Shown: piece after piece, positions 17,811-25,915 of the stretch
How positions within the stretch are numbered: position 1 is the first letter of the stretch
Layout: every line of letters begins with the position of its first letter
From: Sphingobium sp. V4
Lineage (GTDB): Bacteria; Pseudomonadota; Alphaproteobacteria; Sphingomonadales; Sphingomonadaceae
Reading direction: 5' to 3'
NCBI RefSeq assembly: GCF_029590555.1
Contig: NZ_CP081001.1
Span: 2,480,001-2,544,000, forward strand
Length of the DNA stretch: 64,000 nt
The notes under the pieces: model-generated
What the model saw: the letters and a program-made list of their open reading frames with translations, nothing else
What the model was told of the DNA's origin: nothing
The model's database searches: none
Position numbers and translations under genes: made by a program

Positions 17811-19429
17811 GCGAACAGGCCGTGGATATACCAGCCCGGATGCGCCTCCTCCGCCCCATACAACCCGTGGCGGAAGATCCAGTAGCGCCGCCCGCGCGCA
17901 TCCTCGACGCGATAATAATCGCGGGTGCGGCCACTGCTTTCTCCTTCGATCGCGCCATCCTTCGCTTTCCACCATTCGGGCGCGATCCGTTCCGGGCCCT
18001 CGAAGCGGATGATGTCGTGCAGCGTGCGCCGCCAGCGGAAGCGATGCGGCGGGCCGTCGGGCACCTGCGCCACCACCTCGATCGGCTGGGGCGGGTCGAA
18101 CAGGTGGAGCGGGCGCATCGGCGGATCGCCCGGATCGCCCGCCACCTCCCGGCTTTTTGGCCAATTTTCCGGCGCGCGGCTTTCCACCGCCGGCAGCGCG
18201 AGTTGCGCCTGTTCGGGAATATGGCTGTCGCTGGCCGCAAGCCGCTGGATGCGCGCGCGTCCGGCGCGGATCGACAGCCGGTCGACCAGCGCGGCCACGC
18301 TATCCTCGCGCCGCGCCTCTCCCCCTTCCAGCGCCAGTTGCGTGGGCGCCAGCCTCTCCGCCTGCGGTACGGTGAGGCGCAGCATGTCAAAGCCGAAGCC
18401 CGGATCGATCGGGTCGGACAGCGCGTCGATCCGCTCGCGCATCAGCCGCAGGATGGCGGGCGCGTCGCGCACCGGCAGGCTGGTCTCGACCCGCAACGGG
18501 AAGGCGAGGCCGTCGCTGCGGAAGAAGACCGCCTCGAACCGCCGCCCGCCCTCGCCGCGTTCGGCCAGCCGCTCGCCCGCCTCGGCGGCCATCTCCTCCA
18601 GGATCTTGAGCGCATAGGCGGTGCTGCCCAGCGGTTCGGCAAAGCGGCGGTCGATGCGGACGGCGGGGCGCGGACGGCGGGGACTGAGCGGGCGATGCCC
18701 CATCCCCAGCAGCGCGTGCAGCGCGTCGACCGCCGCTTCGCCGAACCGCGCGGCGAGCCCCGCGGCAGGCCGGGCCGCAAGGTCGCCCACCGTGCGCAGA
18801 CCCGCCCGGCGCAGCGCCACCGCACTGTCCGCCTCCAGCCCCAGCGCCTCCACCGGCAGGCGGCGCACGGCGGCATCCTCGTCGGGCGCGGGCGGGCCGG
18901 GAAAGCGGGCAAGCGCATGGGCGGCCTCCGGGCTTCCCGCGATGGCGTGGCGCACGCGCAGCCCATGCCGCGCCAGCCGCGCCGCCGCCTCGGCGGCGAG
19001 CGCCTCCTCCCCGCCCCACAAATGGCCGCAGCCGCTGATGTCCAGCATCAGCCCGTCGGCGCCGTCGGGCGCGGCATTGGGTGTGTAGCGGGCGCAGCCG
19101 TCGCACAGCCGTTCCAGCCAGTCCTGATCGGCATGGGGATCGGCATCGAAAACGCGCAGGTCCGGCTCACGCGCCCGCGCATCCGCCAGCATCATCCCCG
19201 GCGTCAGGCCGATCGTCAGCCCGTCGGCATCGACCGCCGCCAGCCGCATCGCCCCGCGCACCGCCTCCACGACGATGGCCGGCCCATCTCCGTCCGCCCC
19301 GTCAGCCCCGACCGCCCACAGATCGGGCCGCATGATCCGCAGCCGGTCGATCGGCAGGAAGGGGAAGCTGAGCGCCAGATAACGCCGCACCGGCGTCGCC
19401 GCTTCGCTGTTCTGCATCATGGCGTTCAT
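17807..19429 (-). CDS. imuB: Catalytically inactive Y-family polymerase homologue ImuB
   Basis: A 540-residue Y-family protein that bridges DnaE2 and the sliding clamp. The start of the fold is RRYLALSFPFLPIDRLR. The acidic pair that should sit there in active Y-family enzymes is absent, and the second catalytic motif is reduced to MLDISGCGHLWGGE, as usual for ImuB. A QLALP peptide at residues 409-413 resembles a clamp-binding motif. The C-terminal segment (YYRVEDARGRRYWIFRHGLYG, over 100 residues from the end onward) is the family-specific tail. It overlaps imuA by 128 bp and dnaE2 by 4 bp. Confidence 0.95.
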   Translation of the reverse strand: MNAMMQNSEAATPVRRYLALSFPFLPIDRLRIMRPDLWAVGADGADGDGPAIVVEAVRGAMRLAAVDADGLTIGLTPGMMLADARAREPDLRVFDADPHADQDWLERLCDGCARYTPNAAPDGADGLMLDISGCGHLWGGEEALAAEAAARLARHGLRVRHAIAGSPEAAHALARFPGPPAPDEDAAVRRLPVEALGLEADSAVALRRAGLRTVGDLAARPAAGLAARFGEAAVDALHALLGMGHRPLSPRRPRPAVRIDRRFAEPLGSTAYALKILEEMAAEAGERLAERGEGGRRFEAVFFRSDGLAFPLRVETSLPVRDAPAILRLMRERIDALSDPIDPGFGFDMLRLTVPQAERLAPTQLALEGGEARREDSVAALVDRLSIRAGRARIQRLAASDSHIPEQAQLALPAVESRAPENWPKSREVAGDPGDPPMRPLHLFDPPQPIEVVAQVPDGPPHRFRWRRTLHDIIRFEGPERIAPEWWKAKDGAIEGESSGRTRDYYRVEDARGRRYWIFRHGLYGAEEAHPGWYIHGLFA

Positions 19430-20138
19430 CGCCCGCGTCTCCGAATATCCCCCGCTCCCTGTCCCATATCAGCCGCCATGCCTGCCCGTCCGTCCCCGCC
19501 CGGCGGCGCAGCAGGGTGAGGGCGAAGCTGGTCTGGCCCGGCGCATTGCCGGGCAGGGGCGCAGAGGGCGCGGCGGCCACCCGCCAGCGCGTTTCGGCCG
19601 CGCTCGGCGCCGGCTCGGCATCGATGCGCAGCACCAGCGCCGTGACGCCCGATCCCTCCGCCGCCAACGCCAGCCGCCGACTAGCGGTCAGGTCGAGCAG
19701 GGGCGCCCGCCCCCGCAATTCGATCAGCAACGCACCCAGCGACGGACAGCGCAGCGCATCCACCGCCGCGCGCAGCAGCATCGCCTCGTCCGCCATGACA
19801 CCGAGCAGCAGCCGGTCGGGGTCGATCCCCAGCGCGGCGAGGCCCGGTCCATAGGGATGCCCCCCCGCCTTCCCCGCCGCCACGGTGCGCAGCCACAACA
19901 GGGGGGCGTCGCCACTCGCCTGCCCGCACCAGAGCAGGGACAGGCCGGCCGCCGCCGCCGCGTCCGCGTTCTCCCCGAACAGTTCATGCAGCCGCCCGCG
20001 CGGCAGGCCGCCGCCCAGCGCCGCGTCCAGCCCGTCATGCCCGCTTGGAAAGCGGGCGCAGGGCTGCGCCGCTGGCGCGCGGTCCAGCGATGCGATATGC
20101 CGCTTCAAGGCGGCGAGGCTGTGCAGCGACTCGCTCAT
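19302..20138 (-). CDS. imuA: RecA-like SOS mutasome protein ImuA
   Basis: A 278-residue RecA/SulA-like protein of the mutasome. The ATG at 20138 (MSESLHSLAALKR) has an AGGAA ribosome site inside the LexA box; the longer frame is rejected. The core shows FPSGHDGLDAALGGGLPRGRLHELFG, a degenerate Walker-A area, and ends near WRLIWDRERGIFG. The last 43 residues run in a second frame over the beginning of imuB and include QLPLP, which resembles a clamp-binding peptide. It begins 76 bp downstream of the beta-lactamase gene on the same strand. Confidence 0.92.
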   Translation of the reverse strand: MSESLHSLAALKRHIASLDRAPAAQPCARFPSGHDGLDAALGGGLPRGRLHELFGENADAAAAAGLSLLWCGQASGDAPLLWLRTVAAGKAGGHPYGPGLAALGIDPDRLLLGVMADEAMLLRAAVDALRCPSLGALLIELRGRAPLLDLTASRRLALAAEGSGVTALVLRIDAEPAPSAAETRWRVAAAPSAPLPGNAPGQTSFALTLLRRRAGTDGQAWRLIWDRERGIFGDAGDERHDAEQRSGDAGAALSGAQLPLPADRPAADHAARSVGGRG

Positions 20139-20145
20139 GATATTT

Positions 20146-20160
20146 GTTCCTGTTATGTTC
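20146..20160 (-). promoter_or_regulatory. LexA box (SOS operator) of imuA-imuB-dnaE2
   Basis: GTTCCTGTTATGTTC, an exact GTTC-N7-GTTC alphaproteobacterial LexA site, lies 7 bp upstream of the imuA start. The proximal half-site contains the AGGAAC ribosome site, so bound LexA would cover the translation start region as well as the transcription start. Confidence 0.9.
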
Positions 20161-20189
20161 TTATCGTCCACAGGAACGGCACAAGTCAA
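20160..20189 (-). promoter_or_regulatory. Candidate imuA promoter
   Basis: On the minus strand TTGACT (20184-20189) and GATAAG/CGATAA lie 17-18 bp apart, immediately before the LexA box. This places the box at about +1, a normal position for repression. It is predicted from sequence only. Confidence 0.5.
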
Positions 20190-20190
20190 T

Positions 20191-20208
20191 GCGGGCCTGA
20201 ACGCCCGC
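20191..20208. other. Hairpin between the beta-lactamase gene and imuA
   Basis: GCGGGC and GCCCGC form a 6-bp stem with a 6-base loop, 6 bp beyond the beta-lactamase stop. No T-run follows on the minus strand (it reads ATTGACTTG), so it is at best a weak terminator. Confidence 0.45.
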
Positions 20209-20213
20209 GCCTG

Positions 20214-21101
20214 TTACTCCTGCAATTTCTTCTCTAGTGCCGCTTCCGCGCGGGCCACATAGTCGCGGCAGGCGCCGGGATCGACGAAGGGGTTGGGCGT
20301 GCGCGCCCGCGCCAGCCTGGCCAGCCGATCGGCATTGCCATCGCGCGGATGCGAGGCGATCAGCATGTCGCAGGGCATCGCCTTCACCCGCCCGAAGCTG
20401 GTGCGGAAGGCATCGACGAAGCGCCGATGCGCCGGATCGGCAAAGCGCCAGCCGTCGGCCGCGATCGGATTGAGGCTGGCGGCGAAGACGATCGTCCGGC
20501 AATCCTTCCCCTCGCAGCTGTTCCAGCTCCAGCTCATGCTGCCCAGCGTATGGCCCGGCGTCGCATGGGCGGTGACGGCGACGTCGCCCAGCCGGGTAAC
20601 CTCGCCGTCGCGCACCGTCCGCAATGTCTTGACGCCCGGAAACCGCTCCAGCCAGGCTGCCTGCGGGTCTTCGGGATCGCCCCCACCCTGCCGCAGCACG
20701 GTGGCGGCGGGCGCGCTGGCGATCACGGTCGCACCGCTGTCCCGCGCCAGCGCGGCAATGCCGCCGGCATGGTCGAAATGCGGTTCGGTGCTGAGGATCA
20801 GCTTCACCTGCCTGATCGAAAAGCCGAGCTGGCGGATCTTCGCCTCGATATCTCCCACCGCCTGCGGCACCGCGCCGTCGATCAGGATCAGCCCCGCGCC
20901 GGTGCGGATCAGCGCCACGTTCAGCCCACCAAAGCCGACCAGATAGGTCTTCCCATGGAGCCGCACCGGCGGCTGCGGCGCCAGCCAGCGCTTCGCCGAA
21001 TCGGGCGCGATCGGACGCGTCAGCGGATCGTCCGGCTTGCCCGCGCCCATCGCCATCATCCCAGCCAGACTAATAGTCAGCACCGCCATATTCCGCATCA
21101 T
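20214..21101 (-). CDS. Subclass B3 metallo-beta-lactamase, E116-type active site
   Basis: A 295-residue protein with a signal peptide (cleavage near MAMGAG). It should hydrolyse beta-lactams in the periplasm. The zinc motif reads STEPHFDHAGG: E106, H108, D110 and H111, so the His of B3 position 116 is replaced by Glu. The second-site ligands are H184 (TPGHT) and H251 (ASHP). B3 enzymes with Glu here have, as I recall, been described from sphingomonads, and retain activity. A strong AAGGAGGAGG site supports the start at 21101. It is divergent from an AmpR-like gene, which suggests induction by beta-lactams or cell-wall damage. A non-lactamase MBL-fold hydrolase is the main alternative. Confidence 0.9.
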   Translation of the reverse strand: MMRNMAVLTISLAGMMAMGAGKPDDPLTRPIAPDSAKRWLAPQPPVRLHGKTYLVGFGGLNVALIRTGAGLILIDGAVPQAVGDIEAKIRQLGFSIRQVKLILSTEPHFDHAGGIAALARDSGATVIASAPAATVLRQGGGDPEDPQAAWLERFPGVKTLRTVRDGEVTRLGDVAVTAHATPGHTLGSMSWSWNSCEGKDCRTIVFAASLNPIAADGWRFADPAHRRFVDAFRTSFGRVKAMPCDMLIASHPRDGNADRLARLARARTPNPFVDPGACRDYVARAEAALEKKLQE

Positions 21102-21170
21102 TTCGCCTCCTCCTTGGTATGAAGGAAAAGCTGCCGTGCAGTGGCCTCAACGACAAAGCATGATTTCTCG

Positions 21171-21199
21171 ACAGAGCCATTAGCCTGGCTTATGTCTGT
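21171..21199. promoter_or_regulatory. Candidate AmpR operator in the bla-ampR gap
   Basis: The 104-bp divergent gap contains ACAGA...TCTGT (21171-21175 with 21195-21199) enclosing AGCCA-N6-TGGCT (21175-21190). Dyads of this kind fit a LysR-type site, and the position, 7 bp before the ampR start, would also allow autorepression. The canonical AmpR sequence is not exact. Confidence 0.4.
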
Positions 21200-21205
21200 A
21201 GCTCT

Positions 21206-22075
21206 ATGGACCGCGCCCAATTGCCCCTGAACGCCCTGCGCGCCTTCGAAGCGGCGGCACGGCACCTCAACTTCACGAAAGCCGCGATCGAACTCTGCGT
21301 CAGCCAGGGCGCGGTCAGCCAGCAGGTGGCGCAGCTGGAGGCGCGGCTCGGCGCCCCGCTCTTCCGCCGCCTGCCGCGTGGCCTCATGCTGACGGACGAG
21401 GGCCGCGCCCTGCTCCCGGTCATGGCCGACGCGCTCGACCGGATCGGCGCGACCCTGGGCCGGATCGAGGGTGGCCGCCCGAGCGAGATATTGAATCTCG
21501 GCGTCGTCGGCACCTTCGCCGGCGGCTGGCTGCTCGACCGGCTGGAGGATTTCGCCCGCGCCTGCCCGCATGTCGACCTGCGGATCATGACCAACAACAA
21601 CCGCGTCGATCTGGCGGGCGAAGGGCTGGACCTCGCCATCCGCTTCGGCGACGGCGCCTGGCACGGCACCCATGCCGACCCGATCCTGCGCGCGCCGCTC
21701 ACCCCGCTCTGCACGCCCGAAGTCGCGGCGCGCCTGCCCGATCCCGCCGCCCTTGCCCGCGAAACCCTGCTGCGCTCCTACCGCGCCGACGAATGGCCGC
21801 GCTGGTTCGCCGCCGCCGGCGTGCCCTGCCCGCCGCTGCGCGGGCCGGTATTCGACAGTTCGATCCTGATGGTGCAGGCGGCGTTGCGCGGTCTCGGCGT
21901 CGCGCTTGCCCCGCCCGCCCTGTTCGCGGGCGACCTGCACAGCGGGTGGCTGGTCCAGCCCTTCGCCGCCTCGGTCGATCTGGGCGGCTATTGGCTCACC
22001 CGGCTCATGTCCCGCCCCGACAGCCCGGCCATGGCCGACTTTCGCCACTGGCTTCTCGCCGCCGCGGGGCGCTGA
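21206..22075 (+). CDS. ampR: AmpR-like LysR-family transcriptional regulator
   Basis: A 289-residue LysR-type regulator. The DNA-binding helix-turn-helix covers about residues 1-65 (LNALRAFEAAARHLNFTKAA, VSQGAVSQQV) and the effector domain follows. The match to the AmpR lineage is close: RGLMLTDEG, VGVGTFA-like GVVGTFAGG, PHVDLRI.T.NNRVD, GLDLAIRFGDGAWH, LLRSYR.DEW and VQPF....DLGGYWLTR. AmpR senses peptidoglycan fragments and drives a divergent beta-lactamase gene, which is exactly the arrangement here. No AmpG or AmpD gene lies in the window. It could also regulate as a GcvA-type protein, but the specific motifs favour AmpR. Confidence 0.88.
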   Translation: MDRAQLPLNALRAFEAAARHLNFTKAAIELCVSQGAVSQQVAQLEARLGAPLFRRLPRGLMLTDEGRALLPVMADALDRIGATLGRIEGGRPSEILNLGVVGTFAGGWLLDRLEDFARACPHVDLRIMTNNNRVDLAGEGLDLAIRFGDGAWHGTHADPILRAPLTPLCTPEVAARLPDPAALARETLLRSYRADEWPRWFAAAGVPCPPLRGPVFDSSILMVQAALRGLGVALAPPALFAGDLHSGWLVQPFAASVDLGGYWLTRLMSRPDSPAMADFRHWLLAAAGR

Positions 22076-22241
22076 TGGTTCGCGGAAAGGCTCCCGCTTC
22101 CGACGACCCCGCCACGCCATCCGTGATGAAAAATCACGAATACGCCCAATTGATGCCGTCGAGGCATGAAAAGCGCGCGATCGCCACAACTGTCCAACTC
22201 GCTGTCCAGAATCGTGCGCGCCAGCAGGACCGTCCCGCTGC

Positions 22242-22727
22242 TCACCCCGGATAGGTGATCGCCATCACCTCATACTCCTTCTCGCCCGCCGGCAGCCTGA
22301 CGCGGCGCAGATCGCCCACCGCCGCCCCGCGCAGGGCGCGCGCCATCGGCGATCCCCAGCCGATCCGTCCCGCATCGACATCGGTCTCGTCATTGCCCAC
22401 GATCGTCACGGTGCGATGATTGTCGTCCTCGTCGGCGATGGTCACGGTCGCGCCGAAATAGACCCGGTCCTTGTCGGGCTGCTGCCGGGGGTCGACGACC
22501 TTGGCGTCCTTCATCTTCTTCGACAGGCGCTTCAACTGGCCGTCTATCTCCCGCATCCGCTTGCGGCCATAGAGATAGTCGCCATTCTCGCTGCGGTCGC
22601 CATTGCCCGCCGCCCAGCTCACCACCTCCACGATCGCCGGCCGCTCGACCCCCAGCAGATGGTCATAGTCGGCGCGCAGCTTCGCAAAGCCTTCGGGGGT
22701 GATGTAATTGGGATAGGGGGTGGTCAT
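22242..22727 (-). CDS. greB: Transcription elongation factor GreB
   Basis: A 161-residue Gre factor that binds the RNA polymerase secondary channel and stimulates cleavage of backtracked transcripts. The N-terminal coiled coil (about 1-75) carries the tip acidic motif in NGDRSENGDYLYGRKRMREID, and the C-terminal FKBP-like domain shows VYFGATVTI, GWGSPMARAL and EYEVMAITY. The DRSENGDY and SPMARAL patterns fit GreB better than GreA. It is a single gene. Confidence 0.93.
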   Translation of the reverse strand: MTTPYPNYITPEGFAKLRADYDHLLGVERPAIVEVVSWAAGNGDRSENGDYLYGRKRMREIDGQLKRLSKKMKDAKVVDPRQQPDKDRVYFGATVTIADEDDNHRTVTIVGNDETDVDAGRIGWGSPMARALRGAAVGDLRRVRLPAGEKEYEVMAITYPG

Positions 22728-22756
22728 CCCGCTGCTTTAACGCCCGGCATCCCTTC

Positions 22757-22785
22757 CGTCATCCCGGACGTGCGCCGGGATGACG
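22757..22785. repeat. REP-like intergenic palindrome, copy 1
   Basis: CGTCATCCCGG (22757-22767) and CCGGGATGACG (22775-22785) form a perfect 11-bp stem with a 7-base loop, in the 80-bp gap between greB and the transglycosylase gene. Related GTCATCCC/GGGATGAC palindromes lie near 38494 and 50501. Confidence 0.6.
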
Positions 22786-22807
22786 TGGGGCGCGGCGGCG
22801 CCATGGC

Positions 22808-24895
22808 TCAACCGGGCGTAGGCTTGCCCAGATAGCGGCTCAGCACCGCGCTCGTCCCCCGGAACTTCGCCCGCTCCGGGTTCATCGCCTCATAGACCAC
22901 CGCATTTTCCAGCACGCGCTGCACATAGTTGCGCGTCTCGAAGATCGGGATCTGCTCGATCCAGCGCAGCATGTCTGCCCCGGCGATGCGCGGGTCGCCA
23001 TTGGCGGCGATCCACTTGTTCACATTGCCCGGCCCGGCATTGTACGCCGCCACCGCCAGCGGATAGCTGCCGCCATAATAGTCCAGCATCCGCTGGAAAT
23101 AGCCCGACCCCAGCATGATGTTGTAGCTGGGATCGTCGAGCGAGGACGGGTTGTAGCCCAGGCCCAGCTTGCCCGCCTGCTCGCGCGCTGTGCCGGGCAT
23201 CAGCTGCATCAAGCCGCGCGCGCCGGCATGGCTGACGATCTGCTTGTCGAACTGGCTTTCCTGCCGCGCGATCGCATGGACCATGGTCCAGTTATATTGC
23301 GCCGTCGGCGGCACCGGCACGCGCGGGAAGGCGCTGGTGCCATAGCCGGTCAGGCCGCTCGACACCGCGCGCCGGCCCACCATCACGCTCATGTCGGTGC
23401 GACCGATATGCTGGGCCAGTTCGGCGGCCAGATAATGGTCGGTGTCGCTGTCGGCATTGTTGGCGATGGCGCGCACGAACTTGCTCTGCTCGCCCCAATA
23501 GCCCATCTGACCCAGCGCTTTGACCGCGCGCACGACCGACCTGCTGTCGAAGGCGGCGCGCTCCGCCGCGGAGATCGGCACCGGCCGCTCGACCGTGGCG
23601 GGGGCGGGAATCGGCCGGCCCAGCCGCTCCAGCGCCAGCTGGCCGTAAAACTGGTCGGGATAGACGCCGGCCTGGGTGAAATAGCTGTTGGCGCTGGCCG
23701 CGTCCCCGGCCTGGAGCGCGGCGCGGCCGGCCCAATAATAGCCCTTGGACCGGGTCTGGGGCGACTTGGCCGCATCGGCATAGCGGCGGAACATCGTCAC
23801 CGCGTCGGTCGGGCGATTGAGATTGTAGAAGGCGGTCGTGCCCGCCAGCCAGGCGAGGCTGGTATAATCGTCGCGCACGCCGATCGGCTGCTCGCTCAGC
23901 GAGACGCCGGGCGGAACCGCATCGTCGATCCGGCTGGCGATGCCATAGGCGAAGCTCCACTGGCTGTCGTTCGCCGCGGCCCGCGCCTGGTTCAGCAGCA
24001 CCTCATAATATTTCTCGGCATTGGCCGGGCGATAGGTCAGCGCCGGGCGGTTCGCCAGATATTGGCGCGCGCCCACCCAGTTGCCGGTATCGCGCATCCA
24101 GATCGCCTTGTCGGCGACGAAGCCCGCATCGCTGGCACCGGCCGGTTCGGCCGCCTGCATCAGCGCGATCGCGTCGGGCGCCTTGCGCCGCAGCGCGATC
24201 CGCGCCTGGAACACCGTCCGCCGCGCCGGGCTGACATAGGCGATCATCCGCATCGCGCCGTTGATGTCATTGGCCCACAGCAGCGCATCGGCGCGCTGGT
24301 CATGGTCGGCACTCGTCAGGCCGGAGCCGAACAGCGAAAGCAGCCGCGCCTCGTCCGCGACGTTCAGCGGCCCGCCGATCCAGGCGGTGCGCGCGGCGAC
24401 CCGTGCCTCGTCCATCCGCCCCAGTTGCATCAGCGCCATCGCGTTGCGGGCATGGCCGGTCGCGCTGCGCGCCGGGAAGCGCGCGAAAAAGGCCGCCACC
24501 TGCGCCGGGCCGACGGTTTCGGCGCTGATCCCGGTCTCGGCCAGCCGCCGCATCCGGTCCTCGCCCGGCCAGCCGGGATTGGCCAGGATGAAGCTGGCAT
24601 AGGTCGCCGCGCCCAGCCCGTCGCTCTGCTGCAACGCGCGCCACTGGCTGATCGTGCTCGCGATGCTGCCGTCGCTCGGCTGCCCGATTCGCGCCTGTAC
24701 CTGGTTCCACTGCGCGGGCTGGCCATATTCGGGCGGCACAGGCTGCACCATCGCGCCGCCCGGAGACGCGGGGGCGGTCGCCGGGATCGGCCCTTCTGTC
24801 TGCGCACCCGCACCGGCGGTCATCAGCAACAAGGCAATAATCGGCATCCGGATCAGGTAACTTTCGACATGGGGAGAGGCGCACATGCTGGACAT
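22808..24895 (-). CDS. Periplasmic soluble lytic transglycosylase (Slt70-like)
   Basis: A protein of about 695 residues that cleaves the MurNAc-GlcNAc bond of peptidoglycan. The N-terminal two thirds is a TPR-like superhelix of many short helices. The C-terminal SLT domain shows the catalytic Glu in ARQESQFD, then GARGLMQLMPGTA, YNIMLGSGYF, VAAYNAGPGNV and ETRNYVQRVLEN. The signal peptide core is MPIIALLLMTAGAGA; starts at 24952, 24895, 24886 and 24847 are all open, and I chose 24895. It is divergent from dapA. Confidence 0.9.
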   Translation of the reverse strand: MSSMCASPHVESYLIRMPIIALLLMTAGAGAQTEGPIPATAPASPGGAMVQPVPPEYGQPAQWNQVQARIGQPSDGSIASTISQWRALQQSDGLGAATYASFILANPGWPGEDRMRRLAETGISAETVGPAQVAAFFARFPARSATGHARNAMALMQLGRMDEARVAARTAWIGGPLNVADEARLLSLFGSGLTSADHDQRADALLWANDINGAMRMIAYVSPARRTVFQARIALRRKAPDAIALMQAAEPAGASDAGFVADKAIWMRDTGNWVGARQYLANRPALTYRPANAEKYYEVLLNQARAAANDSQWSFAYGIASRIDDAVPPGVSLSEQPIGVRDDYTSLAWLAGTTAFYNLNRPTDAVTMFRRYADAAKSPQTRSKGYYWAGRAALQAGDAASANSYFTQAGVYPDQFYGQLALERLGRPIPAPATVERPVPISAAERAAFDSRSVVRAVKALGQMGYWGEQSKFVRAIANNADSDTDHYLAAELAQHIGRTDMSVMVGRRAVSSGLTGYGTSAFPRVPVPPTAQYNWTMVHAIARQESQFDKQIVSHAGARGLMQLMPGTAREQAGKLGLGYNPSSLDDPSYNIMLGSGYFQRMLDYYGGSYPLAVAAYNAGPGNVNKWIAANGDPRIAGADMLRWIEQIPIFETRNYVQRVLENAVVYEAMNPERAKFRGTSAVLSRYLGKPTPG

Positions 24896-24994
24896 AATCG
24901 CATTTGCATCCTTATCAGGCCCTGAATGACGCGCTATAGCGCGCCGCTTCACCGATCATGCCCCGGCCGCCCGGAGATTTGAAGGAGTTTTATC

Positions 24995-25873
24995 ATGTTT
25001 TCGGGCTCGATTCCGGCTCTGATCACCCCGTTTCGCGATGGCGCCGTGGATGAAGCGGCCTTCCGCGCCTTCGTCGACTGGCAGATCGCGGAAGGATCGA
25101 GCGCGCTCGTGCCCTGCGGCACCACCGGCGAAAGCGCGACGATGACGGTGGAGGAGCATAATCGCGTCATCGCCATCTGCGTCGACCAGGCGGCCGGCCG
25201 CGTGCCGGTGATCGCGGGCTGCGGCTCCAACGACACGCGAATCGCGCTGGAGCATATGTACGCCGCCCAGGCCGCCGGCGCCAACGCCGCGCTGGTGGTC
25301 GCCCCCTATTACAACAAGCCGAATCAGGAGGGCGTCTATCGCCACTTCGCCTATCTGGCGGAGCGCTGCGACCTGCCCATCCTCCTCTACAATGTGCCCA
25401 GCCGCACCATCACCGACATCGGCGTGCCGGTGATCCACCGCCTGTCGGAGGAGTATCAGACCGTCGTCGGCATCAAGGACGCCACCGGAAATCTCGGGCG
25501 GGTCACCGCGCAGCGCTTGGCCTGCCGCCCCGACTTCTGCCAGTTGTCGGGCAATGACGAAACGGCGCTGGGCTTCAATGCGATGGGTGGCAAAGGATGC
25601 ATCAGCGTCACCGCCAATGTGGCCCCGCGCCTGTGCGCGGAGTTCCAGGCGGCGATCGCCGGCGGCGACTGGGATGGTGCCTTGGCGCTCCAGGATCGTC
25701 TCTACCCCCTGCATGACGCCCTGTTCAGCGATTCTTCACCCGGCCCGGTCAAATATGCACTCACGCGCGTCCGTCCCGACATGCCCGGCGATGTCCGCCT
25801 GCCGATCACCTGGCCGTCGGAATCGAGCCGTGCGGCGGTCGATCGCGCGCTGGAGATCGCGGGTCTGGTTTGA
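24995..25873 (+). CDS. dapA: 4-hydroxy-tetrahydrodipicolinate synthase
   Basis: A 292-residue (beta/alpha)8 enzyme. It condenses pyruvate with aspartate semialdehyde in the lysine and meso-diaminopimelate pathway. The pyruvate-binding Lys is in VVGIKDATGN, the Tyr in LLYNVPSRT, and PCGTTGES and the QLSGND segments complete the active site. AAGGAG stands 8 bp before the start. It leads the dapA-smpB-DUF2062-cckA run. Confidence 0.96.
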   Translation: MFSGSIPALITPFRDGAVDEAAFRAFVDWQIAEGSSALVPCGTTGESATMTVEEHNRVIAICVDQAAGRVPVIAGCGSNDTRIALEHMYAAQAAGANAALVVAPYYNKPNQEGVYRHFAYLAERCDLPILLYNVPSRTITDIGVPVIHRLSEEYQTVVGIKDATGNLGRVTAQRLACRPDFCQLSGNDETALGFNAMGGKGCISVTANVAPRLCAEFQAAIAGGDWDGALALQDRLYPLHDALFSDSSPGPVKYALTRVRPDMPGDVRLPITWPSESSRAAVDRALEIAGLV

Positions 25874-25915
25874 TCGGGGCGGCGCCCTATATATGAAGTG
25901 AGCAATTAGACCATC

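Noticed and set aside
15489..19519. Long plus-strand open frames opposite dnaE2 and imuB
   Set aside because: Antisense to conserved polymerase domains; composition rich in His/Arg/Gln typical of shadows.
20191..20208. Hairpin after bla as a full terminator
   Set aside because: The stem is only 6 bp and no T-run follows on the transcribed strand.
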